Source of the DNA: Paenibacillus sp. FSL H7-0357
GTDB taxonomy: Bacteria > Bacillota > Bacilli > Paenibacillales > Paenibacillaceae
Assembly: GCF_000758525.1 (NCBI RefSeq)
Contig: NZ_CP009241.1
Span: 5,084,001-5,148,000, forward strand
Direction: 5' to 3'
Length of the DNA stretch: 64,000 nt
Part shown: one piece after another, positions 44,799 through 53,603 of the stretch
Position numbering within the stretch: position 1 is the stretch's first letter
How the letters are laid out: every line of letters starts with the position of its first letter
Program-made: the position numbers and the translations under genes
The notes under the pieces: generated by a model
The model's input: only the letters and a program-made list of their open reading frames with translations
Databases searched by the model: none
Told to the model about the DNA's origin: nothing

Positions 44799-46373
44799 CT
44801 ATAATCCCAAATATTCCTTAATTCCGGCTACGATTTCCCTAGCCAGCCTGTCTTGAAGCTGGCCATCATACATGCCCGCCTCATTCCCCTGATTGGTAAG
44901 ATAACCTACCTCCAGCAGCACTGCCGGCATTGTAGTTTCTCTTGTAACATGCAGACTTTTGCTCCTGATCCCGTTGTCCTTGAAGCCTGTTCCCGCGACC
45001 AGATGCTTGTGGAGGACCTGGGCGAGCGGCAGACTTTCAGTACGGGAATAGTAGGTCTCACTGCCATTGATCTTTTCCCTGTTGGGATATTTGAGGTCCA
45101 GCGAGTTTCCATGCACTGAAATAAACAGGTTCGCTTGATTTGCTTCAGCAATTACGACCCGGTCCTGCAGACCGAGTGTACTGTCATCTGTGCGGGTAAA
45201 CACTACGTCGACCAGACCTTCCTGCAGAAGCAGTGCCCCAACCTTATTCACAACTGAGAGATTGAAGTTTTTCTCCAGCTTCCCTGTCAGGCTTACGGCT
45301 CCAGATTGTTTACCGCCGTGTCCTGCGTCGAGAACGACAACCGGCTTGCCTGTGATTCCCGGTCCTACGGTAGTACTGCCTCCATTAGCCACTACATTTA
45401 AATCAATTGTAACCAGCCCGGTGCTGTCGTCAGTACTTACCTGATATGGCTGTGTTCCGATCGTTTGAATAACGAACCTTACGGTAGAGGGATTGGAACT
45501 GAACAGCGCATAACGGACTTCCGAAATCAATGGGTAACCGGTAACATCCAGCTTACCTTGCGGACTGCCGTTAGGGGCTGTGCCAGGCAGACTGCCAACG
45601 AAATCCGCCGCGAACGAGGTATTCGGGAAATCAACCACAATCCGGTCAGGGCCACTCATCTTGGTAACAGTAGGCTTGGCTCCACCCGTGGCGGAAACGA
45701 TCAAACGATTTTCGCTGAACACCGCCCCCATGATCTGAGGCGACGTAACTATCGTACCGCCGCTGCCGGGGATCGGCGTTGGTGTTGGGCCTGCGGTTCC
45801 TGTCACGATCTCTCCCTCTGATCCAGTTTCATTCGGGACAGGGGTTGGACTTGGACTCAAAACAGGCGCCGGTGTTGAACTGGCGGACGGCGCTGGAGTT
45901 GCTGAAATGTCCGTACCGCTTGTAGAACCGCCGCTTAAATAGACAGTTTTGTCGCTGTTGTCCCAGCCCACGATAAGCCCAAATTGCTCACTTACAAATC
46001 GGATAGGCACTAGTACAGTTCCATTATTCTGCTTGGGTGCCGCATTTAGAGCTAGTGTAGCTCCATCGGCTTCAGCCGTTTTGCTTCCTACGGCCAGCAG
46101 TACGCTTCTGCCATCCTGTTGAACGGTTACTTTACGCGACTTCGGCTCCCAGTCGACTTTGAACCCCAGATTCTCCACAACTACCCGAATAGGAATCATA
46201 ACGCTTCCATCGACGTATTCAATTTTGGCGCCTTTGGGCATTGTCAGCTCCTGATTATCCATAATAATCTTGCCTGTCCCGCTTCCGGCGGCGGCAGCTT
46301 CATGGCCGGCGAATGATAGCAGTAACAGTGGCAGCAGCAGCAAAAATAACACCCGTTGTCCGGCTCTTCTCAT
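44799..46373 (-). CDS. N-acetylmuramoyl-L-alanine amidase, paralog with Pro/Ser/Thr linker
   Basis: 524 aa. Same architecture as its neighbour: signal peptide, two stalk motifs (MIPIRVVVENLGFKVDWE, LVPIRFVSEQFGLIVGWD), a Thr/Pro/Ser linker (SATPAPSASSTPAPVLSPSP) absent from the other copy, AMIN, then Amidase_3 with LDAGHGGKQSG, GKLEKNFNL, ISVHGNSLD and LLEVGYLTN. ATG 46373 has an AGAGG/AAAGG-rich leader and gives a clean signal peptide, unlike the longer frame to 46442. Likely a tandem duplication. The 163 bp between the paralogs show no terminator. Confidence 0.93.
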   Translation of the reverse strand: MRRAGQRVLFLLLLPLLLLSFAGHEAAAAGSGTGKIIMDNQELTMPKGAKIEYVDGSVMIPIRVVVENLGFKVDWEPKSRKVTVQQDGRSVLLAVGSKTAEADGATLALNAAPKQNNGTVLVPIRFVSEQFGLIVGWDNSDKTVYLSGGSTSGTDISATPAPSASSTPAPVLSPSPTPVPNETGSEGEIVTGTAGPTPTPIPGSGGTIVTSPQIMGAVFSENRLIVSATGGAKPTVTKMSGPDRIVVDFPNTSFAADFVGSLPGTAPNGSPQGKLDVTGYPLISEVRYALFSSNPSTVRFVIQTIGTQPYQVSTDDSTGLVTIDLNVVANGGSTTVGPGITGKPVVVLDAGHGGKQSGAVSLTGKLEKNFNLSVVNKVGALLLQEGLVDVVFTRTDDSTLGLQDRVVIAEANQANLFISVHGNSLDLKYPNREKINGSETYYSRTESLPLAQVLHKHLVAGTGFKDNGIRSKSLHVTRETTMPAVLLEVGYLTNQGNEAGMYDGQLQDRLAREIVAGIKEYLGL

Positions 46374-46480
46374 CCTTTCTTTTCCTCTCCTTCTGGTAAA
46401 TGATAGATACATAGATAAGATTAAGACGACAGAAATCTCCAAAAGTTGCCTTCTGCGGCAATGAATATATCGATTATAGC

Positions 46481-46520
46481 AAAAAAACTTCTATTTCCGA
46501 CACCCGGAAATAGAAGTTTT
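46481..46520 (-). terminator. Terminator of the leuCD operon
   Basis: A perfect 16-bp stem (46484-46499 with 46505-46520) with a 5-nt loop. A residues on the left and T residues on the right let it work in both directions. It lies 80 bp after the leuD stop and also insulates the amidase gene. Confidence 0.9.
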
Positions 46521-46600
46521 GTGTAAAATTTGTAAAGATTACGTATTCTTCAGGAATAAAACTCCGTTTTCCCTGTGACCGGATGTGCTCTTTACATCGC

Positions 46601-47203
46601 TTACGAAAACAGCTTTGCCGCGTGGCGCTCCTCGTAGGCGGCGATTTCATCCGCATGCTGAAGTGTCAGCCCGATATCATCGAGCCCCTGCAGCAGGAAC
46701 TGGCGGCGGTGCTCATCCAGCTCAAAGCTGATCAACAGTCCGTATTCATCGTTAAGCGTGTTGTTCTCAAGGTCAACCGTCAGGTTGTATCCTTCATGGG
46801 CTGCCGTACGGCTGAACAGCTCATCGACCTGCGATTCCGACAGCTTGATCGGAAGAATCCCGTTCTTGAAGCAGTTGTTATAAAAAATATCTGCATAAGA
46901 AGGGGCAATTACTACTTTGAAGCCATAGTCCATGATCGCCCACGGCGCATGCTCCCGGGAGGAGCCGCAGCCGAAGTTAGCCCGCGAAATCAATACAGAT
47001 GCGCCTTTATAGCGCGGTTTGTTCATCTCAAAAGCGGCATTGTCATTACCCGCTTCGTCAAAACGCCATTCGTAAAAAAGAAATTGTCCAAATCCAGTCC
47101 GTTCAATCCGTTTCAAAAACTGCTTTGGAATAATAGCATCCGTATCTACATTTACCCGGTCAACCGGGGCAACGATTCCTGTTAATTTCTTAAAAGCTTC
47201 CAT
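46601..47203 (-). CDS. leuD: 3-isopropylmalate dehydratase small subunit
   Basis: 200 aa; swivelling domain of isopropylmalate isomerase in leucine synthesis. Motifs: [50 protein letters not shown] and [20 protein letters not shown]. Length is normal. ATG 47203 has GGGAGG about 8 bp upstream, 30 bp after leuC. Confidence 0.97.
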   Translation of the reverse strand: MEAFKKLTGIVAPVDRVNVDTDAIIPKQFLKRIERTGFGQFLFYEWRFDEAGNDNAAFEMNKPRYKGASVLISRANFGCGSSREHAPWAIMDYGFKVVIAPSYADIFYNNCFKNGILPIKLSESQVDELFSRTAAHEGYNLTVDLENNTLNDEYGLLISFELDEHRRQFLLQGLDDIGLTLQHADEIAAYEERHAAKLFS

Positions 47204-47233
47204 TGTTGTATCCTCCCGCTCTCTCTACGATTT

Positions 47234-48658
47234 CTATGAATTGACGGCTTCCGTCTTGTAGTTCCAGTCGCGGACGTCGGTGAAACGCCCCTTGATTGCA
47301 GCAGCCGCAGCCATTGCCGGGGATACGAGATGCGTACGTCCGCCGCGTCCCTGGCGTCCTTCAAAGTTGCGGTTCGAGGTCGATGCGCAGCGTTGTCCAG
47401 GCTGAAGTACATCCGGGTTCATCGCCAGGCACATGCTGCAGCCTGCTTCGCGCCATTCAAAACCAGCTTCCGTAAACACTACATCGAGACCTTCCTTCTC
47501 CGCCTGCAGCTTCACGCGTCCGGAGCCCGGTACAACAATTGCCGTAACCTTGTCGGATACCTTGTGTCCTTTGGCTACCTCGGCAGCAGCACGCAAATCC
47601 TCAATCCGGCCATTCGTGCAGGAACCGATAAAGACATAATCAATCGGAATCTCCGAAATAGGTGTGCCTGGTGCCAGATCCATATATTCAAGCGCTTTTT
47701 CAGCGGCTTTACGTTCATTTTCAGTCGAGAAATCAGCAGGGTTCGGCACACTGGAATTGATGTCTGTGCCCATGCCCGGGCTAGTTCCCCAGGTCACTTG
47801 CGGAATCAAAGATTCCACATCGAACTCAACAATTGTGTCATATTCTGCACCTTCATCGCTTACAAGGCCTTTCCAAGTTTCAACGGCAGCATCATAAGCG
47901 GCACCCTGAGGGACATATTGGCGATCACGCAGGTAGTTGAAGGTAGTTTCATCAGGAGCGATCAGACCCGCTCTTGCCCCGCCTTCGATCGACATATTGC
48001 AGACGGTCATGCGTTCCTCCATCGACAGCTCACGGATGGATTCGCCCGTGTATTCAATAACATAGCCTGTTGCAAAATCAGTGCCGTATTTGGCAATGAC
48101 ACCGAGAATCATATCCTTGGCAGTCACTCCAGGATTACGTTTGCCGATGAAGCGGACTTCCATCGTTTTGGCTTTGGATTGCTGCAAGCACTGGGTAGCC
48201 AGAACATGCTCAACTTCACTTGTGCCAATACCAAAGGCCAGTGCGCCGAATGCTCCGTGCGTGGAAGTGTGGCTGTCGCCGCAGACGATGGTTTTGCCGG
48301 GATGTGTCAGGCCGATTTCCGGGCCCATAACATGCACGACACCCTGATCGATATCGTTCAGGTCGAACAATCTGACTCCAAAATCACGGCAATTCTGCGA
48401 CAGCGTGTCAATCTGCTGTTTGGAGATCGGATCTGTAATGTTGTAACGGTCTTTCGTAGGAACGTTATGATCCATGGTAGCAAAAGTAAGGCCGGGACGG
48501 CGGACTTGGCGTCCGCTGAGACGGAGACCTTCGAAGGCCTGTGGAGAGGTAACTTCGTGCACCAGATGCAGATCAATATAAATAATGCTAGGCTTACCTT
48601 CCTCTTGATGGATTACGTGATTGTCCCAAATTTTCTCAAACATTGTCTTCTTGCTCAT
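47234..48658 (-). CDS. leuC: 3-isopropylmalate dehydratase large subunit
   Basis: 474 aa aconitase-fold subunit carrying the 4Fe-4S cluster. Cysteine ligands lie in [15 protein letters not shown] and in [15 protein letters not shown]. Substrate-site [32 protein letters not shown] and [27 protein letters not shown] are complete. ATG 48658 has GAGGTG 6 bp upstream. No leuA or leuB is adjacent. The leader contains a hairpin (ATCATTCAA with TTGAACGAT, about 48683-48721), and the promoter carries an LTTR-type site shared with the LysR gene 6.5 kb away. Confidence 0.97.
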   Translation of the reverse strand: MSKKTMFEKIWDNHVIHQEEGKPSIIYIDLHLVHEVTSPQAFEGLRLSGRQVRRPGLTFATMDHNVPTKDRYNITDPISKQQIDTLSQNCRDFGVRLFDLNDIDQGVVHVMGPEIGLTHPGKTIVCGDSHTSTHGAFGALAFGIGTSEVEHVLATQCLQQSKAKTMEVRFIGKRNPGVTAKDMILGVIAKYGTDFATGYVIEYTGESIRELSMEERMTVCNMSIEGGARAGLIAPDETTFNYLRDRQYVPQGAAYDAAVETWKGLVSDEGAEYDTIVEFDVESLIPQVTWGTSPGMGTDINSSVPNPADFSTENERKAAEKALEYMDLAPGTPISEIPIDYVFIGSCTNGRIEDLRAAAEVAKGHKVSDKVTAIVVPGSGRVKLQAEKEGLDVVFTEAGFEWREAGCSMCLAMNPDVLQPGQRCASTSNRNFEGRQGRGGRTHLVSPAMAAAAAIKGRFTDVRDWNYKTEAVNS

Positions 48659-48724
48659 GTCTTCACCTCATATAGTAGAATCGTTCAATGGAAGAGAGTG
48701 TGGAGTCCCTCTTGAATGATCTAA

Positions 48725-48789
48725 ATATAACATCGCCCCGTTTATAATTCCAAGATATGATTTCTATAGAACTGATAGGCTGCGTCTAT
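48725..48789 (-). promoter_or_regulatory. leuC promoter with LysR-type box
   Basis: On the minus strand TTGGAA (48748-48753) and TTATAT (48725-48730) are 17 bp apart. The site ATAG-GCTGCGT-CTAT (48775-48789), a T-N11-A LTTR motif, lies about 21 bp upstream of the -35, where an activator would touch RNA polymerase. Related sites occur at 55039-55053 and 55165-55179 before the LysR gene. Confidence 0.65.
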
Positions 48790-48845
48790 AAGCTGTGATG
48801 AGGTGAGTTGGTATACCCCTTGTTACATAAGGGTTTACGTAATTC

Positions 48846-49140
48846 ATGTTTATGCTCGTTTGGGGCTGGTTGGGATTAGCCAATAAGGTAGGCGACTGGT
48901 ATCCCGTATCCGTACCAGGAGCGGTAATGATTTACCGTTATTCGTGGTTTAACAACATCGATGAAGGATACGCCGGGGAGCCTCCGGTGCTGGTGATCGA
49001 ACGCAAGCCAGAGTTTATGGGGCAGAACAATGGGTAAGGAAAGTTTTCCTGAGCCTAAACCGGAGTATCAGATTTCGAGTCGGTCATGAGCCGCTTCCAG
49101 TCGCGCCGGGCTGACAAGATTCAGCAGCTCACAGCCGCAC
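48846..49140 (+). pseudogene. Remnants of two small unidentified genes
   Basis: A 63-codon frame (48846-49037) ends GAVMIYRYSWFNNIDEGYAG...PEFMGQNNG. A second protein-like frame starts at an ATG overlapping its stop (MGKESFPEPKPEYQISS) and is broken by a stop, continuing in another frame as VMSRFQSRRADKIQQLTAALPAY. The tightly packed, ATG-overlapping layout recalls a compact operon or phage segment. I do not recognise either product. Confidence 0.35.
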
Positions 49141-49186
49141 TGCCGGCCTATTAAGCTATCTTTGATATCCTGCAATACAAAGGTAA

Positions 49187-49453
49187 GGATCTGCGGAGAT
49201 TGGCGGAATCCACCATTCGGCACAGGTACAGACTTTTTTACAGGAGCACCCGCGCATAGAGTTTGTTTATTTGCCAAAGTACTCGCCCGAACTCAATCTT
49301 ATTGAAGGATTGTGGAAGTGGCTCAAAATAGACGTTGTCCACAATGTGTTTTACAAGAAGTTTTACCATATTCGCATCAATGTCGCAGCGTTTATGAAGC
49401 GTGTCAATTCCGAGCCAATGAACGTTATTAATCGGCTTTACATTCGTCTGTAA
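49187..49453 (+). pseudogene. IS630-family transposase, C-terminal fragment
   Basis: The open frame reads GIHHSAQVQTFLQEHPRIEF and then VYLPKYSPELNLIEGLWKWLK, the last third of a DDE_3 (IS630) transposase with the final catalytic glutamate (NLIEGLW). It ends at a natural stop. The first two catalytic aspartates and the start are missing, so the element is dead. Confidence 0.8.
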
Positions 49454-49494
49454 TTCAAAAATTCAATCTATATAGTGGTAAAAATCTGGAGACC

Positions 49495-49513
49495 AAGGCG
49501 AACGCTATCGCTT
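49495..49513. repeat. Partial second copy of the parE-parC repeat
   Basis: AAGGCGAACGCT-AT-CGCTT here matches AAGGCGAACGCT-GA-CGCTT in the right arm of the 16.7-kb palindrome, 17 of 19 bases. It is followed by CCACAATCGTTCCGTCCTC, similar in layout to the other copy. Confidence 0.55.
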
Positions 49514-49584
49514 TTCCACAATCGTTCCGTCCTCTCCGCTGTTTAAGTGGGAATCGTAGTTACAATCTTTCTAAATATCATAAA

Positions 49585-49900
49585 AAAGAAACCTTTCTTT
49601 GGTAAAATGGAAGTGCAACCAACCATTTTAAATCAAGGAGAGGTTTCTTTAGTACATTCAATAGTTCATAGTCCTAAAATGCTCACCAAACTCATCATTT
49701 ACACCTATACCCAGCGAACCTATTCGGCTCGTCAAATGGCCAAAGCGGTACGGAAGAACGATCCCTTCATGTGGCTGAGCCGGACGGCAACGTCCAGACT
49801 TCCGCACGATCAACCGTTTCCGTTCCTAGTGGATTCCTGCTTCGAGGGATGGAAAAGCGGCTGTCCCATAAATGAGTCAGTCCTTCTTTTCAAGCTTGGA
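49585..49900 (+). pseudogene. IS1182-family transposase remnant
   Basis: The frame reads MLTKLIIYTYTQRTYSARQM then AKAVRKNDPFMWLS, the N-terminal region of IS1182 transposases. A one-base insertion near 49781 shifts the frame, after which the next frame gives GRQRPDFRTINRFR before a stop. The middle and end of the gene are deleted; bases 49860-49890 look like the right end of such an element. Upstream, 49585-49610 is inverted at 49623-49650, burying the AAGGAG ribosome site in a hairpin, a layout that would limit transposase translation. Confidence 0.75.
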
Positions 49901-49905
49901 TGATT

Positions 49906-50737
49906 TTACGACCTGCTATTTTTTCGCCATGAGGTTTGCCCCAACAGATCTCGCATGGTGGACATGAATTCTTCTTCCGATGACGACCATCTCAGCTTAG
50001 CCATCTCTTCCGCAGCCGTACCAGCAGGATATCGCAGCCGGTCAGTCTCGTCACAAGCGGCATTGTATACCAGAGCGGCAACCTGGTCTTCCTCTGCATC
50101 TTCAAAAGGATAGTGGTTTATCATCGAATTCATCATTTGATCAAAATATGACTTGTATTCAACAGGAATGGGCGTATTCAGGGTTGCTGTGTGGCTCGAC
50201 GTGAAGTTCGTGTTCCGCATGGCTCCCGGTTCTACAAGTTTAATCGAGATATTTTGCGATTCAAGTTCGTAAGAAAGTGATTCCGAGAGTCCTTCGATTG
50301 TATGTTTCGTCGCGGTATAAATCGAAAGCAACGGGGATGCTGCATATCCGACCGACGAACAGACATTCACAATGCTTCCGCCACCTTGCTTGCGCAGATG
50401 CGGCGTAATGGCTTGAATCACATTCATAACGCCAAATACATTGGTTTCAAATATCTCACGAATTAGCTCCATGGGTGTCGCTTCAAAAATAGAGAGAGTA
50501 GTGATCCCGGCATTGTTCACAACAGCGTCTATTTGACCAAATCTGGAGATCCCTGCCGAAATCGCCGCCTCGATGCTCACTGGGCTGGTAACGTCAAGTG
50601 CCGTCACCAAGAATTTTTCAGGATTACCCTCTGCGATACGCTCGTCCGGTTTACGCATCGTCGCGATAACATTCCATCCCTCGTCTGCAAACTTTTTGGC
50701 TGAAATATAACCTAAACCTGTTGAACAGCCCCGCCAG
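49906..50737 (-). pseudogene. Short-chain dehydrogenase, 5'-truncated
   Basis: The protein continues from GCSTGLGYISAKKFADEGWN and IATMRKPDERIAEGN through VNNAGITTLSIFEATPMELI to the catalytic Ser and YTATKHT (Tyr-x-x-x-Lys), and ends normally. The usual start with V-L-I-T-G before GCSTGLG is gone: at about 50737 the frame runs into unrelated sequence with no start codon or ribosome site. An internal ATG (50658) would yield a protein lacking the cofactor glycine loop. It is therefore a relic cut by the rearrangement that built this region. Confidence 0.75.
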
Positions 50738-50780
50738 AAAGTCTGTATCGCTCTCTAAAACTTTCTATGTGTCGTTCACG

Positions 50781-51040
50781 CTAGACCAATCTAAATTCAA
50801 ATTCGTCTCTCATATAGTAAGCATCTGCGATCTTCACACTTTCCCGACTTAATTTCCGGACTGGTCCGCCATAACGTTCACTCCCATGAAGACTGATAAA
50901 TCCTTTAAACGTTTCCGTTGTTACTCATTAAGCGTATATAAGGCCTTCGTAAGTAAACTCATCAAATTTTCTATATCATAAAAGTCTCCAATAAAAAATG
51001 CTTTTATCTTATGAACTGGAGATTCAAAAGTTCTTGTCGA
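50781..51040 (-). pseudogene. Frameshifted fragment of an unidentified gene
   Basis: One frame reads FESPVHKIKAFFIGDFYDIE and then NLMSLLTKALYTLNE to a stop. A second frame then reads TTETFKGFISLHGSERYGGP, then VRKLSRESVKIADAYYMRDE to a natural stop at 50781. Both halves look like real protein joined by a frameshift. I do not recognise the family. The adjoining interval 51041-51120 shows only the probable end of the next insertion element. Confidence 0.45.
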
Positions 51041-51121
51041 AAAATCGTAACATAGAAAAATAACCCAATCGGCGATGGTCTGTTATCCTTAAGTTCTCAC
51101 ACTAAAAGGAAGGACCACTGA

Positions 51122-51402
51122 ATGGGTTACGAACAAATGTGTACCTCATTTCCGAGCGATGTACCATACCTATGCTCAAAACATAAAATGAACTGTTACT
51201 TCCCTTCCGTTCCTGCTTTTCCAGACAGGCTACGTTCGAGTTTGTAGTTTTCATCATCGGCTTTATGCTATGCTCCGACCATCTGAGTTTGACTTCTGTT
51301 ATTCGGGATCTCTCCCTGAGTGGCCGTTGCTATGAAACGCTCCTTCACTTCTTTCGTTCTTCAGCCTGGTCTTTGCCCTCCTTGCGGCAGACATGGCTTT
51401 AG
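51122..51402 (+). pseudogene. Degraded transposase (DDE type, family not resolved)
   Basis: ATG 51122 opens MGYEQMCTSFPSDVPYLCSK but stops after 41 codons. The next frame continues ATFEFVVFIIGFMLCSDHLS, then VIRDLSLSGRCYETLLHFFR and SSAWSLPSLRQTWL to a stop. This is the N-terminal style of a Paenibacillus transposase (IS4/IS701-like, uncertain) with at least one frameshift and no catalytic core. AAAGGAAGG lies before the ATG. Confidence 0.55.
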
Positions 51403-51475
51403 GTCGTTCGCCGGGCTTCTTAGAGCTGTAGAAGTTTTCACTGTCCAGTTTAAATACAATCCGTAAAAAATAATC

Positions 51476-52228
51476 TTACATCAACATCCCACCATCAACA
51501 TTTATAACCTGACCGGTAATATATCTAGACCTATCGGAAACCAGAAACAAGACACAGTCAGCCACATCATCAGGAGTTCCATATGATTTGACTGGAATCC
51601 TCGACAACATTTCTTTAGATACTTCATCAGAAAGTGTATGAGTCATATCAGTAGAAATATATCCTGGGGCAATAGCATTTACAGTTATACCCCTCTCAGC
51701 CAATTCTTTCGCAGCAGTTTTTGTAAGAGCTATCATACCAGCTTTTGAAGCAGAATAGTTTGCCTGTCCAGCATTCCCCATAAGTCCCACTACACTAGCG
51801 ATATTTACGATTCTACCCGACTTGTTCTTTAACATACGTTTTGAAACATGTTTGATACAGTTAAATGCTCCTGTCAGGTTTATTCCCAATACTAAATCCC
51901 AATCCTCCTTTTTCATCATTAACAATCCAGCATCACGTATTACACCCGCATTATTAACTAAAATATCTATTTTATTAAATGTCTTTATCACGGCTTTAAC
52001 TACCTCTTTTGTTGATTCCTCACTAGATACATCATGCTTTAATCCTAAAGTCTCAATACTATAAGTCTTTGCTATTTCATTTGCAGTCTGTTTTGCTAAC
52101 TCTTCATTTGTACCCGTTATAACGACTTTCGCCTTCTCTTCTGCCAATCTTTGTGCCATTGCACGACCGAGTCCACGTGTTCCCCCCGTTATTATCGCTA
52201 CTTTATCCTTTAAACCTAAATCAGCCAT
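51476..52228 (-). CDS. 3-oxoacyl-[acyl-carrier-protein] reductase-like SDR
   Basis: 250 aa intact short-chain reductase of FabG type. Cofactor loop GGTRGLGRAMA, NNAG at 92-95, catalytic Ser145, Tyr158 and Lys162 (NIASV, NYSASK), and the FabG-like end SRYITGQVINVDGGMLM. ATG 52228 has GGAGGAG 8 bp upstream. Its codons are AT-rich compared with the core genes around, and it stands among mobile-element debris with no other fatty-acid genes, so it was probably acquired. It could serve a secondary pathway rather than housekeeping fatty-acid synthesis. Confidence 0.88.
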   Translation of the reverse strand: MADLGLKDKVAIITGGTRGLGRAMAQRLAEEKAKVVITGTNEELAKQTANEIAKTYSIETLGLKHDVSSEESTKEVVKAVIKTFNKIDILVNNAGVIRDAGLLMMKKEDWDLVLGINLTGAFNCIKHVSKRMLKNKSGRIVNIASVVGLMGNAGQANYSASKAGMIALTKTAAKELAERGITVNAIAPGYISTDMTHTLSDEVSKEMLSRIPVKSYGTPDDVADCVLFLVSDRSRYITGQVINVDGGMLM

Positions 52229-52274
52229 AATTAATCTCCTCCTATTTATTCAGTTATGAACCAGTTGATTAATG

Positions 52275-52481
52275 TTATTTAAAATGAGAACCAATCCTAT
52301 AGTGGCCGCTAAAATATAAACCAGTAATAACTGATATGATTATGCCTACAAATAAACTCCAAAAAGCAAAGTTAACGATAGCACTCACATTCTTTATATG
52401 AGAATCCACTAATACATCAACACTTACGTTCTCTTTATAATACTTAAGCAACTTATTAATTCTGCTTTGCCTACACCTCAA
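52275..52481 (-). CDS. Small hypothetical protein with one membrane helix
   Basis: Up to 68 aa. A charged N-terminal part precedes a clear helix (IVNFAFWSLFVGIIISVITG) and a short tail. The only in-frame initiation codon with some context is TTG 52481, and its ribosome site is poor, so the true start is uncertain or the gene is decayed. It lies 46 bp upstream of the fabG-like gene on the same strand. Family unknown. Confidence 0.4.
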   Translation of the reverse strand: MRCRQSRINKLLKYYKENVSVDVLVDSHIKNVSAIVNFAFWSLFVGIIISVITGLYFSGHYRIGSHFK

Positions 52482-52496
52482 TATTTTAAATACAAA

Positions 52497-52595
52497 CTAA
52501 ATGTAAATATAACTCATCTGGAACATTATGTATGTGACGATAAGGAAAATTATCCCTAACGCAAAGAAAATACCCCACCAATACAGGCAGGGCAC
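52497..52595 (-). CDS. Possible 32-residue membrane peptide
   Basis: GTG 52595, preceded by GGAGG with 4 bp spacing, opens a 32-codon frame, MPCLYWWGIFFALGIIFLIV followed by TYIMFQMSYIYI, an almost wholly hydrophobic helix. The spacing is short and there is nothing to compare it with, so it may be a real membrane peptide or chance in AT-rich DNA. Confidence 0.35.
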   Translation of the reverse strand: MPCLYWWGIFFALGIIFLIVTYIMFQMSYIYI

Positions 52596-52645
52596 GATAC
52601 CTCCGTTACAACTCTTTTGTCGTTACTAGAAACAATGTGTAAATA

Positions 52646-52828
52646 CTATTCAGCAGAATATTCATCTACACTGAACGTAAGAATCTTATCGAAGATCACA
52701 TAATCTTTGCGGCTTGTAAACGGGCCCTTGTTATTGTTGTGCTTATCAATGGCATAAGATGCTGTTCCTGAACCGGCTTGCTTATTTTCGTACCATGCAA
52801 TGAAGGAATTCACTTCTTGCAATACCAT
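52646..52828 (-). CDS. Hypothetical protein
   Basis: 60 aa, no recognised domain: MVLQEVNSFIAWYENKQAGS and then TASYAIDKHNNNKGPFTSRK ahead of an acidic end. ATG 52828 is only 8 bp from the end of the neighbouring gene in the same direction, and I see no strong ribosome site, so coupling or a decayed gene are both possible. Low GC. Confidence 0.4.
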   Translation of the reverse strand: MVLQEVNSFIAWYENKQAGSGTASYAIDKHNNNKGPFTSRKDYVIFDKILTFSVDEYSAE

Positions 52829-52835
52829 GTAGTTG

Positions 52836-53339
52836 TTAACATTGATACAACGTTGAAGACCCGTCGAGTTCTATACATACTGCATCATCATAAAAATCAT
52901 ATGTGAAAAGATTCTTTGCAGAAAATGGACTTCTCTCCGAATCACAACTTATATCTGTTTCCGGCGCAATCCACGTTTCTATTTGTCCCCCAGTACATTT
53001 TTTAGTCCCATTATCTAATGGGCCGGTGTATATCAATACATTAATTCTAGGTGGTCTTTCTTCCCCTCTATAGATTCCCGATCTCCACCCCTTTGTAGTT
53101 ACTTTATAGCTTATAGTAACCTGAGTATTTACGGGAATATTATCATCGTCACTAACAATCCTTTTAATTGTAACATTTGTATCCTCAAAGACAGCTAACA
53201 GGGTACCATCATTTGATACCCAGTTTACATCTCCAAATACGAATTCTTTTGTTATTAACGATTTTTCAATTATGCATACAGCACTATGCAATTCACCAGT
53301 AGTACTTAAAGCTTTTTGAATATAAGACATTGGGTTCAT
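52836..53339 (-). CDS. Hypothetical protein of the accessory region
   Basis: 167 aa with a mostly beta-like pattern (VCIIEKSLITKEFVFGDVNW, GTLLAVFEDTNVTIKRIVSD, VNTQVTISYKVTTKGW). Three cysteines lie in the C-terminal half. No signal peptide, no known family. AAAGGAG stands just before ATG 53339; ATG 53330 has more usual spacing. The intergenic stretch 53340-53503 shows nothing clear beyond a 27-codon frame. Confidence 0.55.
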   Translation of the reverse strand: MNPMSYIQKALSTTGELHSAVCIIEKSLITKEFVFGDVNWVSNDGTLLAVFEDTNVTIKRIVSDDDNIPVNTQVTISYKVTTKGWRSGIYRGEERPPRINVLIYTGPLDNGTKKCTGGQIETWIAPETDISCDSERSPFSAKNLFTYDFYDDAVCIELDGSSTLYQC

Positions 53340-53503
53340 TGCTCCTTTTTTTCTTATCTTAATTTCATTTTATTGTTTCGCCAAAATAAATAAATATTCA
53401 CGAACACATTTTAGGATAATTCAGGAATCCTATGGCCGCCGTATAAACAGTGGTAACGATATTTTTGATATGATTGAGCATTCCCCCTGCTCCCTTCCTC
53501 AAC

Positions 53504-53565
53504 GTAAAAACCCCCGGAGAGCGTCCGAGGGCAAAATAAAAGACACGCCTATTGAGACGTGCCTT
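53504..53565 (-). terminator. Terminator hairpins after the DUF3189 gene
   Basis: In the minus-strand RNA GGCACG pairs with CGTGTC (53541-53563) followed by UUUUAUUUU, then a second hairpin CCCCCGGA/TCCGAGGG (53507-53530). The element GAGGGCAAAATAAAA recurs at 54392-54407. Confidence 0.6.
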
Positions 53566-53603
53566 TGCTGCGCAGTATGGTCCTTATGAATTTTGGAAAA
53601 TTA

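Noticed and set aside
47330..48715. 461-codon open frame on the plus strand
   Set aside because: It lies wholly opposite leuC, whose iron-sulfur and substrate motifs are complete; the plus-strand product has no protein family pattern or ribosome site.
48659..48724. Leader hairpin before leuC considered as a leucine T-box
   Set aside because: No T-box core (GGTGGTACCGCGG-like) or antiterminator is present; a simple stem-loop only.
53410..53490. 27-codon minus-strand frame (MLNHIKNIVTTVYTAAIGF...) behind a G-rich stretch
   Set aside because: The ribosome site overlaps the start too closely and the peptide is not clearly hydrophobic or repeated; considered as a type I toxin and not supported.
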